DNA of 59,512 nucleotides from Gemmatimonadota bacterium. GTDB lineage: Bacteria; Gemmatimonadota; Gemmatimonadetes; Palauibacterales; KS3-K002. A program made the translations under genes and the position numbers. Under the pieces are notes generated by a model that was not told where the DNA came from, searched no databases, and saw only the letters and a program-made list of their open reading frames with translations. Numbering within the stretch: position 1 is the first letter of the stretch; the number at the start of each line of letters is the position of its first letter. Positions 7,012 through 14,777 of the stretch are shown in pieces. The DNA is taken from NCBI GenBank assembly GCA_020344375.1, contig CP070823.1, forward strand, positions 1,745,556 through 1,805,067. Reading direction: 5' to 3'.

Positions 7012-8949
7012 GTGAGCGCGGGAAAGTTGAAGCTGGTGCTCCAGGATAGCTCCGAGGTAGAGGTCGAGCCCGGTATCTCGGCCCGTGAGCTGGCGGAGCA
7101 GGTGAACGGTGAACTTGTCGAGCGGGCAATCGCGGCGAAGCTGGACGACGAGATCATGGATCTCGCCCGGCCGATCGAGCGTTCCGGGGTGCTCAGGTTC
7201 CTGACGGAGAGCGACGATGATGAGGACGCTCTTTACGTTCTCCGTCACTCTGCGGCGCACGTGCTGGCCACGGCGGTGCGCAGCATCTGGCCGGACGCGG
7301 GCATCGGCTTCGGTCCGCCGATCGCGGAGGGCTTCTACTACGACTTCGACGTCAAGCACCCCTTCACTCCGGAGGATCTGGAGAAGATCGAAGCGCGGAT
7401 GGCGGAGATTGTAGCCGGCGACGAGCCGTTCGAGCGTCGCGAGGTCGGCCGGGCGGAGGCAAAGGAGCTCTTCGCCGACGACCCCTACAAGCTGGAACGG
7501 CTGGAGGAGATCCCGGAGGGCGACGCGATCTCGGTGTATTGCGACGGATCGTTCCTCGACCTCTGCCGCGGGCCGCACCTGCCCTCGACGGGCCAGGTCA
7601 AGCACTTCAAGCTGCTACATGCGGCAGGCGCCTACTGGCGGGGCGACGAACGCCGCCAGATGCTCCAGCGCATCTATGGGACTGCGTTCTTCGAGAAGTC
7701 GCACCTGGAGGAGTACCTGCGGCGTCTGGAGGAAGCGCGGCGGCGCGACCACCGAATTCTGGGCAAGGAGCTCGATCTGTTCAGCCTCCAGGAGGATGTG
7801 GGGCCCGGATTGATCCACTGGCACCCCAAGGGCGCCATGATTCAGTTCCTGCTGAGGCGCTTCCTCGAGGACGAGCTGCTCAAGCGGGGCTACGATTTCG
7901 TCTACACACCCCACATCGCGAGAGAAACACTCTTCCGGAAGTCGGGGCACCTGCAGGCTTACTCCGAGGTGATGTTCCCGGCCATGGGCATGGAAGGGGA
8001 GAAGGAGGACTATCGAGTCAAGCCCATGAACTGCCCCTTCCACATGGAGATCTACGCGTCGCGGCAGCGCAGCTACCGCGACCTTCCATTGCGGTATGCG
8101 GAGATCGCCAGCGACTACCGTAACGAGAAATCCGGTACGCTGCACGGGATGCTGCGCGTGCGCGGGCTGACCATGGACGACGCCCATATCTTTTGCCGGT
8201 CCGACCAGATCGAGGACGAGATCTACGAGCTGCTCGACCTGGCGGCGTACATTTACGGCACCTTCGGGCTCGAATACCGGCTCGACTTCTCGACGCGGCC
8301 GCAGAAGCGGATCGGGTCGGACGAGGCCTGGGACCAGGCGGAGGATGCGCTGCGCGCGGCCATCGAGCGGAGGGAGCTGGCCTACGCCGTGGATGCCGGC
8401 GGCGGCGCCTTCTACGGTCCGAAGATCGACCTGAAGTTCCTGGACGCCATCGGCCGCGAGTGGCAGGGCTCCACAATCCAGCTCGACTTCGTGCTGCCGG
8501 AGCGCTTCGATCTCGCCTATGTCGGTGCGGACAACCAGCGCCACCGGCCGGTGATGATCCACCGCGCCATCTACGGCACGTTTGAGCGCTTCATCGGCGG
8601 CCTGATCGAACACTTCGCCGGAGCGTTCCCCGTATGGCTGGCGCCCGTGCAAGTGCGCGTGTTACCGGTCTCCGAGGAACTGGACGCGGCGGCGCGGAAC
8701 GTGTCGGAGGCAGCACGGGCGGCCGGTCTGCGAGCCGAGCTGGACAACCGCGCGGAGACCCTGTCGTATCGGATTCGTGACGGCGAGCTGCAGAAGATCC
8801 CCTACCTGGCCGTGGTCGGCAAGCGCGAGGCGGAGGCGGGCACCGTGGCCGTACGGCACCGTGGGGCGGAACAGAAGCAGGTGGTGATGCCCGTCTCAGA
8901 GTTCGTCAAGCAGGTCGTCGCCGAGGATCGCTCGAGAACGCTGGCGTAG
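7012..8949 (+). CDS. thrS: Threonine-tRNA ligase
   Basis: The product is 645 aa and charges tRNA-Thr in the cytoplasm. It has the usual order: N-terminal TGS domain (about 1-65), the editing domain with the HSAAHVLA motif, the class II catalytic core and a C-terminal anticodon-binding domain. The catalytic zinc ligands are visible: C341 (MNCPFHME), H392 (DDAHIFC) and H517 (VMIHRAIYG), spaced almost as in E. coli. The chosen start is GTG 7012, six bases after GGAAGG; an in-frame ATG at 6982 lies four bases past the leader T-tract and has no ribosome site. It heads the cluster with infC, rpmI and rplT behind it. Confidence 0.97.
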   Translation: MSAGKLKLVLQDSSEVEVEPGISARELAEQVNGELVERAIAAKLDDEIMDLARPIERSGVLRFLTESDDDEDALYVLRHSAAHVLATAVRSIWPDAGIGFGPPIAEGFYYDFDVKHPFTPEDLEKIEARMAEIVAGDEPFERREVGRAEAKELFADDPYKLERLEEIPEGDAISVYCDGSFLDLCRGPHLPSTGQVKHFKLLHAAGAYWRGDERRQMLQRIYGTAFFEKSHLEEYLRRLEEARRRDHRILGKELDLFSLQEDVGPGLIHWHPKGAMIQFLLRRFLEDELLKRGYDFVYTPHIARETLFRKSGHLQAYSEVMFPAMGMEGEKEDYRVKPMNCPFHMEIYASRQRSYRDLPLRYAEIASDYRNEKSGTLHGMLRVRGLTMDDAHIFCRSDQIEDEIYELLDLAAYIYGTFGLEYRLDFSTRPQKRIGSDEAWDQAEDALRAAIERRELAYAVDAGGGAFYGPKIDLKFLDAIGREWQGSTIQLDFVLPERFDLAYVGADNQRHRPVMIHRAIYGTFERFIGGLIEHFAGAFPVWLAPVQVRVLPVSEELDAAARNVSEAARAAGLRAELDNRAETLSYRIRDGELQKIPYLAVVGKREAEAGTVAVRHRGAEQKQVVMPVSEFVKQVVAEDRSRTLA

Positions 8950-9089
8950 CGCGCAGAGGGCCGTTGACATCCGGGAGGATTTGCGCGAGTTTTGGCGCAC
9001 AATGAGGGAAGTGGCGGTTTGATGGACGCCGCCCACCTTTCGGCCTGCACCTCGGTGTGCGGCGCCGCCGGGTCAAGCGGGTAGCACCT

Positions 9090-9148
9090 GCCGGCCGACC
9101 GGGACGTCCGGTCGGGCGGGTGACCACCGGCTTGCTCCATCTTTTTTT
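9090..9148 (+). promoter_or_regulatory. Structured leader upstream of infC
   Basis: The 239 bases between thrS and infC contain a perfect hairpin (CCGACCGG 9095-9102, loop GACGT, CCGGTCGG 9108-9115). Outer arms GCCGG (9090-9094) and CCGGC (9127-9131) can enclose it, and a T7 run at 9142-9148 follows ten bases later. This resembles the autoregulatory leaders (IF3 or L20 binding) known upstream of infC-rpmI-rplT in other bacteria. It matches no consensus I can recall. A TTGACA at 8964-8969 could mark an internal promoter, but its -10 is poor. Confidence 0.4.
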
Positions 9149-9188
9149 GTTGCCCGGAACCTGAACTGCAAGAGAAGGGAGAACGGTT

Positions 9189-9704
9189 ATCGAGAAGAGC
9201 GAACCCCGCGTGAACAACCAGATCCGCATCAGTCCGGTCAGGTTGGTCGATGCGACGGGCGAGCAAGTGGGAATCGTCCCAATCGAAGAGGCGCGCGCCA
9301 TCGCCGAGGAGCGGGGCCTCGATCTGGTGGAAGTCGCACCGATGGCCCGCCCGCCTGTGGTCCGGATCATGGACTACGGGAAGTACAAGTACGAGCAAGC
9401 GCGCAAGGCGCGGGAGTCCAAGAAGAAGCAGCATCAGGTCAAGGTCAAAGAGATCAAGCTGCGGCCCAAGATCGAGGAACACGATCTCGCCTTCAAAGTA
9501 GGACACGCCCGCCGTTTTCTGGGGGAAGGCAACAAGGTGAAGCTGACCATGCGCTTCCGGGGCCGCGAGATGACGCACCCCGAACTGGGGGAGGAGGTGC
9601 TGCAGCACTTCACCGAGCTGGTCGCCGATGTGGGGCAGGTGGAGGAAACGGCTCGGCTCGAGGGCCGGAACATGACGATGGTGCTGGCACCGAGACGGAA
9701 CTGA
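9189..9704 (+). CDS. infC: Translation initiation factor IF-3, with an apparent ATC start codon
   Basis: The product is 171 aa and binds the 30S subunit to enforce initiator tRNA and start-codon selection. The N-domain ([15 protein letters not shown], then EQVGIVP and LDLVEVAP), basic helical linker and C-domain ([12 protein letters not shown]) are complete. Translation probably starts at ATC 9189: AAGGGAG at 9175-9181 is seven bases upstream, and the resulting N-terminus ([13 protein letters not shown]) matches the usual IF-3 beginning. The in-frame GTG at 9210 has no properly spaced ribosome site. Many infC genes use AUU or AUC so that IF-3 represses its own translation, which fits here. 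Confidence 0.95.
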   Translation: MEKSEPRVNNQIRISPVRLVDATGEQVGIVPIEEARAIAEERGLDLVEVAPMARPPVVRIMDYGKYKYEQARKARESKKKQHQVKVKEIKLRPKIEEHDLAFKVGHARRFLGEGNKVKLTMRFRGREMTHPELGEEVLQHFTELVADVGQVEETARLEGRNMTMVLAPRRN

Positions 9705-9736
9705 GATGTCGTGAGGTAGGGAAAGAAGAGTTAGCG

Positions 9737-9931
9737 ATGCCGAAGATGAAGACCCACCGGGCCGCGGCCAAGCGGTTTCGGAAGACGGCCAGCGGCAAGT
9801 TGAAGCGCCGCAGGGCCTACAAGAGCCACATACTGGCCAAGAAGACGCGCAAGCGTAAGCGACGTCTGCGCAGCTCGACGCTAGTCGCGGCGAGCGATCA
9901 GAAGCGCATGAAGCGGTTGCTCGGCCAGTGA
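9737..9931 (+). CDS. rpmI: 50S ribosomal protein L35
   Basis: The product is 64 aa, very basic, and opens [14 protein letters not shown], diagnostic for L35. It lies between infC and rplT as in most bacteria, with an AAGAAGAG ribosome site upstream of ATG 9737. It is probably translated from the infC transcript. Confidence 0.97.
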   Translation: MPKMKTHRAAAKRFRKTASGKLKRRRAYKSHILAKKTRKRKRRLRSSTLVAASDQKRMKRLLGQ

Positions 9932-9992
9932 CCGCCGCGGGTGCCGCATGAGGGCGCCACGACGGTCGCGGCCGATAGAAAGGAGTACATAG

Positions 9993-10352
9993 ATGTCTCG
10001 GGTAAGGAATCGGGTCACACGGCACAAGAGAAAGAAGAAGGTCCGCGAGCTGGCGAAGGGCTACCGCGGTGGACGCTCCAAGCTCTATCGCACGGCGAAG
10101 GAGGCTGTGGAGAGAGGCTGGAGCTACAGTTATCGCGACCGGCGTCGCCGTAAGCGGGAGTTCCGGCGGCTCTGGATTACCCGCATCAACGCGGCGGCGC
10201 GCCAGCATGATCTGTCCTATTCCCACTTCATGAATGGCCTGCGCAACGCTGGCGTCGAACTCAACCGCAAGACGCTGGCCGAGCTGGCCGTGCGGGATCC
10301 TGCTGCTTTCGCGAACCTCGTAGTTGTGGCGAAGCAAGCCCTTGCGAGCTAG
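9993..10352 (+). CDS. rplT: 50S ribosomal protein L20
   Basis: The product is 119 aa, the usual length, with family motifs [15 protein letters not shown] near the start and YSHFMNGL near residue 80. ATG 9993 has a strong AAAGGAG site. L20 assembles early on 23S rRNA. In other phyla it represses this operon by binding a leader, which makes the structure upstream of infC worth comparison. Confidence 0.97.
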   Translation: MSRVRNRVTRHKRKKKVRELAKGYRGGRSKLYRTAKEAVERGWSYSYRDRRRRKREFRRLWITRINAAARQHDLSYSHFMNGLRNAGVELNRKTLAELAVRDPAAFANLVVVAKQALAS

Positions 10353-10367
10353 CGCGGCGTGGCCGTG

Positions 10368-11396
10368 ATGGAGGACTTCCTCTCCACCCTTCGCGAGCTC
10401 GAGGAGACGGGTTCGGCGGCGATCCGCGGGGCTGGCGACCCGGCGGAACTTGAGCAGGTGCGCGTGGAGTACCTGGGCCGCAAGGCGCGCCTCACGCTGC
10501 TGCTCAGAAGCGTCGGTGAGCTGCCGCCGGAACGGCGGCGCCCCGCGGGTGCGGAGGCGAATCGCGTCAAGAAGCGGCTGCTGGAGCTTTTGGAGGCGCG
10601 GGCCGCCGAGCTGGCGGCAGCTGTGGCCGAGGGCCGGGCTGAGTCTGATGCGACTCTGCCCGGCAGAGAGCGCTGGCGAGGCGCGCGGCACCCTTGCACA
10701 CTGGTGACGGACGAGATCTGCGAGATCTTCAAGGAGCTGGGTTTCGTGCGTGCCCGCGGGCCCGAGGCGGAGAGCGTCTGGTACAACTTCATCGCGCTCA
10801 ATACGCCGCTCGATCACCCGGCGGTGGACGAGCAAGACACCTTCTACCTCGGCAGCGACGTCGTGCTGCGCACCCACACCTCGCCTGTACAAGCGCGGGT
10901 GATGGAGAAGTGGCCGCCGCCGGTGAGGATACTCGTGCCGGGCGTCGTCTATCGGCGCGATCCGTTCGACGCCTCCCACGCGCCTGCCTTTGAGCAGATC
11001 GAGGGGCTGGCCGTCGATGAAGGAATCAGCTTTGTCGATTTCAAGGCGAGCATAAACTACTTCGTGCGCCGATTCTTCGGTGAGGATGTCGTGACGCGTT
11101 TCCGCCCCTCCTTCTTCCCGTTCACCGAGCCGTCGGCGGAGGTCGACGTCTCCTGCACGATCTGTCACGGCAAGGGGTGCTCCGCCTGCAAGGGGACGGG
11201 CTGGATCGAGATCATGGGGGCGGGCATGGTGGATCCGGCGGTCTTCGACAACGTTGGATACGACTCGGAACGCTACACGGGCTTCGCCTTCGGGATGGGC
11301 GTCGGCCGGATCGCTATGCAACGCTATCGGATCCCCGACATCCGGCTGCTCTACGAGAGCGATGTCCGTTTTCTGGCCCAGTTTGAGCGCGCCTGA
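10368..11396 (+). CDS. pheS: Phenylalanine-tRNA ligase alpha subunit
   Basis: The product is about 342 aa and is the catalytic alpha chain of the (alpha-beta)2 enzyme that charges tRNA-Phe. The N-terminal coiled coil (about 1-90) is followed by the class II core, with the phenylalanine-site region GMGVGRIAM near the end. A cysteine cluster CTICHGKGCSACKG, common in PheS from many phyla, precedes GWIEIMGAGMV. It starts a few bases after the rplT stop. ATG 10368 is chosen; GTG 10359 in the same frame is the alternative and neither has a clear ribosome site. Confidence 0.95.
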   Translation: MEDFLSTLRELEETGSAAIRGAGDPAELEQVRVEYLGRKARLTLLLRSVGELPPERRRPAGAEANRVKKRLLELLEARAAELAAAVAEGRAESDATLPGRERWRGARHPCTLVTDEICEIFKELGFVRARGPEAESVWYNFIALNTPLDHPAVDEQDTFYLGSDVVLRTHTSPVQARVMEKWPPPVRILVPGVVYRRDPFDASHAPAFEQIEGLAVDEGISFVDFKASINYFVRRFFGEDVVTRFRPSFFPFTEPSAEVDVSCTICHGKGCSACKGTGWIEIMGAGMVDPAVFDNVGYDSERYTGFAFGMGVGRIAMQRYRIPDIRLLYESDVRFLAQFERA

Positions 11397-11429
11397 GCAG
11401 GCAGCATCGCCATCGAATCCCGCTGAGCT

Positions 11430-13832
11430 ATGGACGTTTCCTACCGCTGGCTGAAGGAGCTGGCACCCACGATCGCTGAACCCGCCGCGGCACTGGCGGA
11501 ACGGATAACCTACACGGCCGTTCCGGTGGATGAGGTCATCTGGCTGGGCGAGGGCTTGAAGGAGCTGGTCGTAGGCCGAGTGGAGAGCATCGCCAAGCAC
11601 CCGCAGGCCGACCGGTTGGTCATCTGCCAGGTGCATATCGGTCGGGGTGAGCCGGTCCAGGTGGTGACCGGGGCACCGCTCGTTGTGGAGGGCGGCTACT
11701 ATCCGTTCGTCGGGGCGGGCCAGGCGCTGCCGGATGGTCAGGTGATCAAGCGCGTCAAGCTGCGCGGCGAACAAAGCGAGGGGATGCTCTGCTCGGAGCG
11801 TGAGCTGGGCGTAGGTCGCGACGCGGCGGGCATCATGCAGCTCATGGGCGAATTCACGCCGGGGCAGCCCGTGATCGAGGCCATTGGCTTCGATGACTAT
11901 CGGCTCGTCCTCGACGTGACGGCCAACCGGCCTGATCTGCTCGGCCACTGGGGCATCGCGCGGGAGGTGGCTCCCGGCGGTGAGACTGACCTGCAACTAC
12001 CCGAGTTCCCCGGGCACCGGCGTGCGGAGTGCACGATCGAGACGGTGCCCGAGGAGGGCGGCGCGGCCGGCGTGCGCGTGCGCATCGAGGATCCGGAGGG
12101 CTGCCCGCGCTATATGGGTGCCGTGATCCGTGGCGTGACGGTGGGGCCGTCGCCGGAGTGGCTGGCGAGCCGCTTGCGAGCCGTCGGCCTGCAGCCGATC
12201 AACAACGTGGTGGATGCGACGAACTACGTCCTCTACGAGTTGAACCAACCGCTGCACGCCTTCGACCTGGCGAAGCTGGGCGGGCCGGCGGTGGTGATCC
12301 GCCGTGCGAAAGTGGGCGAATGGCTCCGTACGCTCGATGGCAAGGATCGGGACCTCGACCCTGAGATGCTGGTGATCGCCGACGCTGAGGTGCCGAGCGC
12401 GATGGCGGGCTTGATGGGCGGTGAGGCCAGCGAGGTCACCGAGGACACTCGTGACGTCTTCCTCGAGTGCGCCTACTTCGATCCCAAGCGGATTCGACGC
12501 GGCGCGCAGCTGCTCGGACTCGATACCGACGCCTCCTATCGTTTCCAGCGTGGCATCGACCAAGCCGGCCTGCCGCGCGCCCTGCAGCGCGTGATCGAGC
12601 TCATTCTCACCGTTGCGGGTGGCGAGCTGGACGGCAAGGTGGTCGACGTGTACCCGCGGCCGGCCCAAACACGTACCGTTGCCGTGCGGCCATCACGGGT
12701 GAGCCACCTGCTCGGCGTCCAGCTCAACGAGGAGACGATCAGAGGTTGCCTCGAGCCGATCGGCTTCGAACTCAGCGAGGGTGAGGGCGAGCGGCTCAGC
12801 GTAGAGGTCCCAACCTGGCGGCCTGACGTGGAGCGGGAGGTCGATCTGATCGAAGAGGTTGCTCGACGCCACGGCTACGGCAGGTTCCCGGACCAGATGA
12901 GGACCTTCCGGCCCACGACCGTGCCGGAGGACGAGTATGTCGCCATCGCGGAGCGTGTGCGCGACGTGATGGTCAGCCTCGGGTTCCTGGAGGCAAAGAC
13001 CTCACCGTTTGCCCCGGGCGGCGAGGGCGAGGTGAGCCTGCTCAACCCGCTGTCCGAGCGCGAAGATCACTTGCGAAGCGACTTGCTAACTGGGCTTGTG
13101 CACCGCGTGGAGCACAACTTCGCGCGCGGCCAGCGCGACGTCCGCCTGTTCGAGATAGGGACCGCATTCCGTTCAGCGGGCGGGCCGGCTCCCGAGGAAC
13201 ACATCAGGGTTGCCGCCGTGTGGACAGGGAGGCGAGCCCCGCTGCACTGGTCCGGTCAGGACGCGGACTGGGACTTCTGGGACCTGAAGTGGATCCTGGC
13301 TTCCGTGGCGAACGTGGCAGCGCTGGGCTCCGAGGTCCAGTCGCTTGATCCCGTCGAGGAAGCGGCCCGGCTGAACTTCGAGGAGCCGCTGCTCGTGCTG
13401 AGCCCGGACCGCGGGCGCCTCGGTTGGGCGGGTCGGCTCCCGGCCGGGGGATTGGAGGCGCCGCGCTGGGCTGGGCCCGTCTGGGGCCTCGAACTCGAAA
13501 TTCTGCCAGCACGGCCGCAGCCCCTGGCGTATCAGCCGCTGCCGGTGTACCCCGGCGTGGAGCGCGATCTGGCGCTGGTCGTGCCCAAAGGCACAGCGGC
13601 CGCCGAGGTAGGAGCCGTGATACGGGAGGTTTCGCCGGAGCACCTCGAGAGCCTGTCGGTCTTCGACGTGTACGAGGGCGAGAAGATCCCCGAGGGCACC
13701 CGGAGCATCGCCTGGCGCTTGAGATTCCGCTCGCCGGATCGTACCCTAACAGACGAGGAGATCGATGTGGCGATGAGCCGGATCGTCTCGGCGTTGGAGG
13801 AGAGGCTGAATGTCGGACTCCGAGGTGCGTAA
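11430..13832 (+). CDS. pheT: Phenylalanine-tRNA ligase beta subunit
   Basis: The product is 800 aa, the normal length. Domains in order are an N-terminal segment (MDVSYRWLKEL), an EMAP/OB tRNA-binding fold (about 45-155, HPQADRLVICQV), the B3/B4 editing module (about 215-390), B5 (about 405-475), the catalytic-like core, and a C-terminal ferredoxin-like anticodon-binding (FDX-ACB) domain (about 705-800, YPGVERDLALVV). It pairs with PheS, whose gene ends 33 bases upstream. Its last 23 bases overlap the start of the coiled-coil gene at 13810. Confidence 0.96.
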   Translation: MDVSYRWLKELAPTIAEPAAALAERITYTAVPVDEVIWLGEGLKELVVGRVESIAKHPQADRLVICQVHIGRGEPVQVVTGAPLVVEGGYYPFVGAGQALPDGQVIKRVKLRGEQSEGMLCSERELGVGRDAAGIMQLMGEFTPGQPVIEAIGFDDYRLVLDVTANRPDLLGHWGIAREVAPGGETDLQLPEFPGHRRAECTIETVPEEGGAAGVRVRIEDPEGCPRYMGAVIRGVTVGPSPEWLASRLRAVGLQPINNVVDATNYVLYELNQPLHAFDLAKLGGPAVVIRRAKVGEWLRTLDGKDRDLDPEMLVIADAEVPSAMAGLMGGEASEVTEDTRDVFLECAYFDPKRIRRGAQLLGLDTDASYRFQRGIDQAGLPRALQRVIELILTVAGGELDGKVVDVYPRPAQTRTVAVRPSRVSHLLGVQLNEETIRGCLEPIGFELSEGEGERLSVEVPTWRPDVEREVDLIEEVARRHGYGRFPDQMRTFRPTTVPEDEYVAIAERVRDVMVSLGFLEAKTSPFAPGGEGEVSLLNPLSEREDHLRSDLLTGLVHRVEHNFARGQRDVRLFEIGTAFRSAGGPAPEEHIRVAAVWTGRRAPLHWSGQDADWDFWDLKWILASVANVAALGSEVQSLDPVEEAARLNFEEPLLVLSPDRGRLGWAGRLPAGGLEAPRWAGPVWGLELEILPARPQPLAYQPLPVYPGVERDLALVVPKGTAAAEVGAVIREVSPEHLESLSVFDVYEGEKIPEGTRSIAWRLRFRSPDRTLTDEEIDVAMSRIVSALEERLNVGLRGA

Positions 13833-14127
13833 GCCGAGCATCGAGTTCCCGAAGTTCGACGGCCTGGAGAGTGCGGTGCGTCGCGCGCTGCGCCAACTCG
13901 AAGTCTGGCGCGAACGGGCGGGGTCGTCGGAGGCAGAGCGACGGCGCTTGCAGCGGCTGCTGGACGAGCTGGGAAAGGTCTCGGAAGAGCTGGATGCTGC
14001 GGAGGCCGCTGCCGAAATCAAGCGGCTCCGTGAGGAAAACGAGCGCTTGCGGCGACAGCTCGAGACGGGTCGCCGCCAGGCCGAGAAGCTCGCCCATGAG
14101 GTCGAGTTCCTGGAGGACATGCGATGA
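13810..14127 (+). CDS. Small coiled-coil protein, possible ZapB-like division factor
   Basis: The product is 105 aa and almost entirely predicted coiled coil from about residue 20, with heptad-rich Leu/Glu/Arg (RLQRLLDELGKVSEELD, IKRLREENERLRRQLE). There is no membrane segment or signal peptide. It overlaps pheT by 23 bases and zapA by four, so it is translationally coupled to both. A ZapB-like partner of ZapA at the Z-ring is the natural guess from composition and position. Coiled coils give weak homology evidence, so this role is an inference. Confidence 0.8.
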   Translation: MSDSEVRKPSIEFPKFDGLESAVRRALRQLEVWRERAGSSEAERRRLQRLLDELGKVSEELDAAEAAAEIKRLREENERLRRQLETGRRQAEKLAHEVEFLEDMR

Positions 14128-14441
14128 TGGGCGAAGCAGGGCAGGACAAGCTGATGGTCGAGGTCCAGATCCTGGGCGAATCCTATACGCTCAAGTCGGA
14201 GACGAGCCCTGAGTACACGCGGCGCGTGGCGGAGCACGTCGATCGTACTGCCCGGGAGATCCGCGAGGAGAGCGGCGTGATGGATCAGAGGAAAGTCGCG
14301 ATTCTCACGGCGCTGGCGGTCACCGATCAGCTGTTCCGCATGCGGGAGGGCGTCGAGGTCGTCAAGGGGCTGGCGGAGAAGCGGGCGGAGCGCCTGACGA
14401 CGGAGGTGCTCGCTGCGGTCGAGCAGGGACCTGGGGGCTAG
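14124..14441 (+). CDS. zapA: Cell division protein ZapA
   Basis: The product is 105 aa. The N-terminal half (VEVQILGESYTLKSETSPEY, then AEHVDRTAREI) and the helix KVAILTALAVTDQLFRM are typical ZapA. ZapA binds FtsZ and bundles its filaments at the division site. ATGATG at 14124 overlaps the previous stop by four bases. The structured RNA gene follows, as 6S RNA follows zapA in many proteobacteria. Confidence 0.9.
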   Translation: MMGEAGQDKLMVEVQILGESYTLKSETSPEYTRRVAEHVDRTAREIREESGVMDQRKVAILTALAVTDQLFRMREGVEVVKGLAEKRAERLTTEVLAAVEQGPGG

Positions 14442-14503
14442 CTTGCGGAACCCCTTCGGGGGGCTCTATCTTTCGGCTAGCCCTGAGGCTGTCTCGGAAT
14501 GCC

Positions 14504-14509
14504 TATAAT
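14504..14509 (+). promoter_or_regulatory. Consensus -10 element for the RNA gene downstream of zapA
   Basis: A perfect TATAAT occurs at 14504-14509. The predicted transcription start about seven bases downstream falls on G14516, exactly where the 5' arm of the RNA's terminal helix begins. No good -35 is visible at 17 bases (CCCTGA at 14481-14486). Confidence 0.5.
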
Positions 14510-14515
14510 CGCTGA

Positions 14516-14725
14516 GGAAGCAGTCTGCATAGCGATCAACGCCGTCCAATGCTCTTTGCAATCTCAGGACCCGGTGGAGCCTGGAGTGAGACTGATAGAG
14601 CCGTTCGGCGCTAGGTGACTTCGCGCCGGCCGCAGGGGCCGGCGCATCAACCTGTTTTCTCCGACCGATTCGGTCGTTGATCTGTTTCCAGCGGCAGGGC
14701 TGAGTTCAGGGCCTTGCCGCTTTTT
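14516..14725 (+). ncRNA. Structured non-coding RNA, about 210 nt, between zapA and rny (candidate 6S RNA)
   Basis: The 336-base gap has no credible ORF but shows a complete RNA-gene layout. TATAAT lies at 14504; 5' arms GGAAGCAG (14516-14523) and GATCAACG (14534-14541) pair with CGTTGATCTGTTTCC (14675-14689) as a terminal helix with a 10-nt bulge. Internal hairpins include GCGCCGGCC/GGCCGGCGC near 14626-14648 and GACCG/CGGTC near 14663-14675 (the latter competes slightly with the terminal helix). A strong intrinsic terminator closes it. The zapA-RNA synteny and size fit 6S RNA, which sequesters RNA polymerase, but I could not lay out the canonical open central bubble, so the 6S label is tentative. 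It is not SRP RNA, tmRNA or RNase P RNA by motif. Confidence 0.55.
14691..14725 (+). terminator. Intrinsic terminator of the RNA gene before rny
   Basis: GCGGCAGGGC (14691-14700) pairs with GCCTTGCCGC (14711-14720) over ten base pairs including one G-U, with a 10-base loop, followed by TTTTT at 14721-14725. It ends the RNA transcript about 50 bases before the rny start, so rny probably has its own promoter or depends on read-through. Confidence 0.75.
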
Positions 14726-14777
14726 CTGTTCGGGTCGGTGGACTCGCGGCCCGGGCTGGATATAGGAGAGGACGGCT

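Noticed and set aside
6748..7605. Upstream extension of the amidase frame into thrS
   Set aside because: It runs antisense to thrS and through the leader; ATG 6747 has a good ribosome site and the enzyme is already full length.
8802..11996. Very long minus-strand open frame (about 1060 codons) antisense to thrS-infC-rpmI-rplT-pheS-pheT
   Set aside because: High GC leaves long open antisense frames; the plus-strand genes are certain and the antisense product is Arg/His/Pro-rich with no domain.
14516..14523. GGAAGCAG resembling the SRP RNA motif
   Set aside because: The remaining SRP RNA consensus (AGGTCCGGAAGGAAGCAGCC context) is absent; it serves as a helix arm here.
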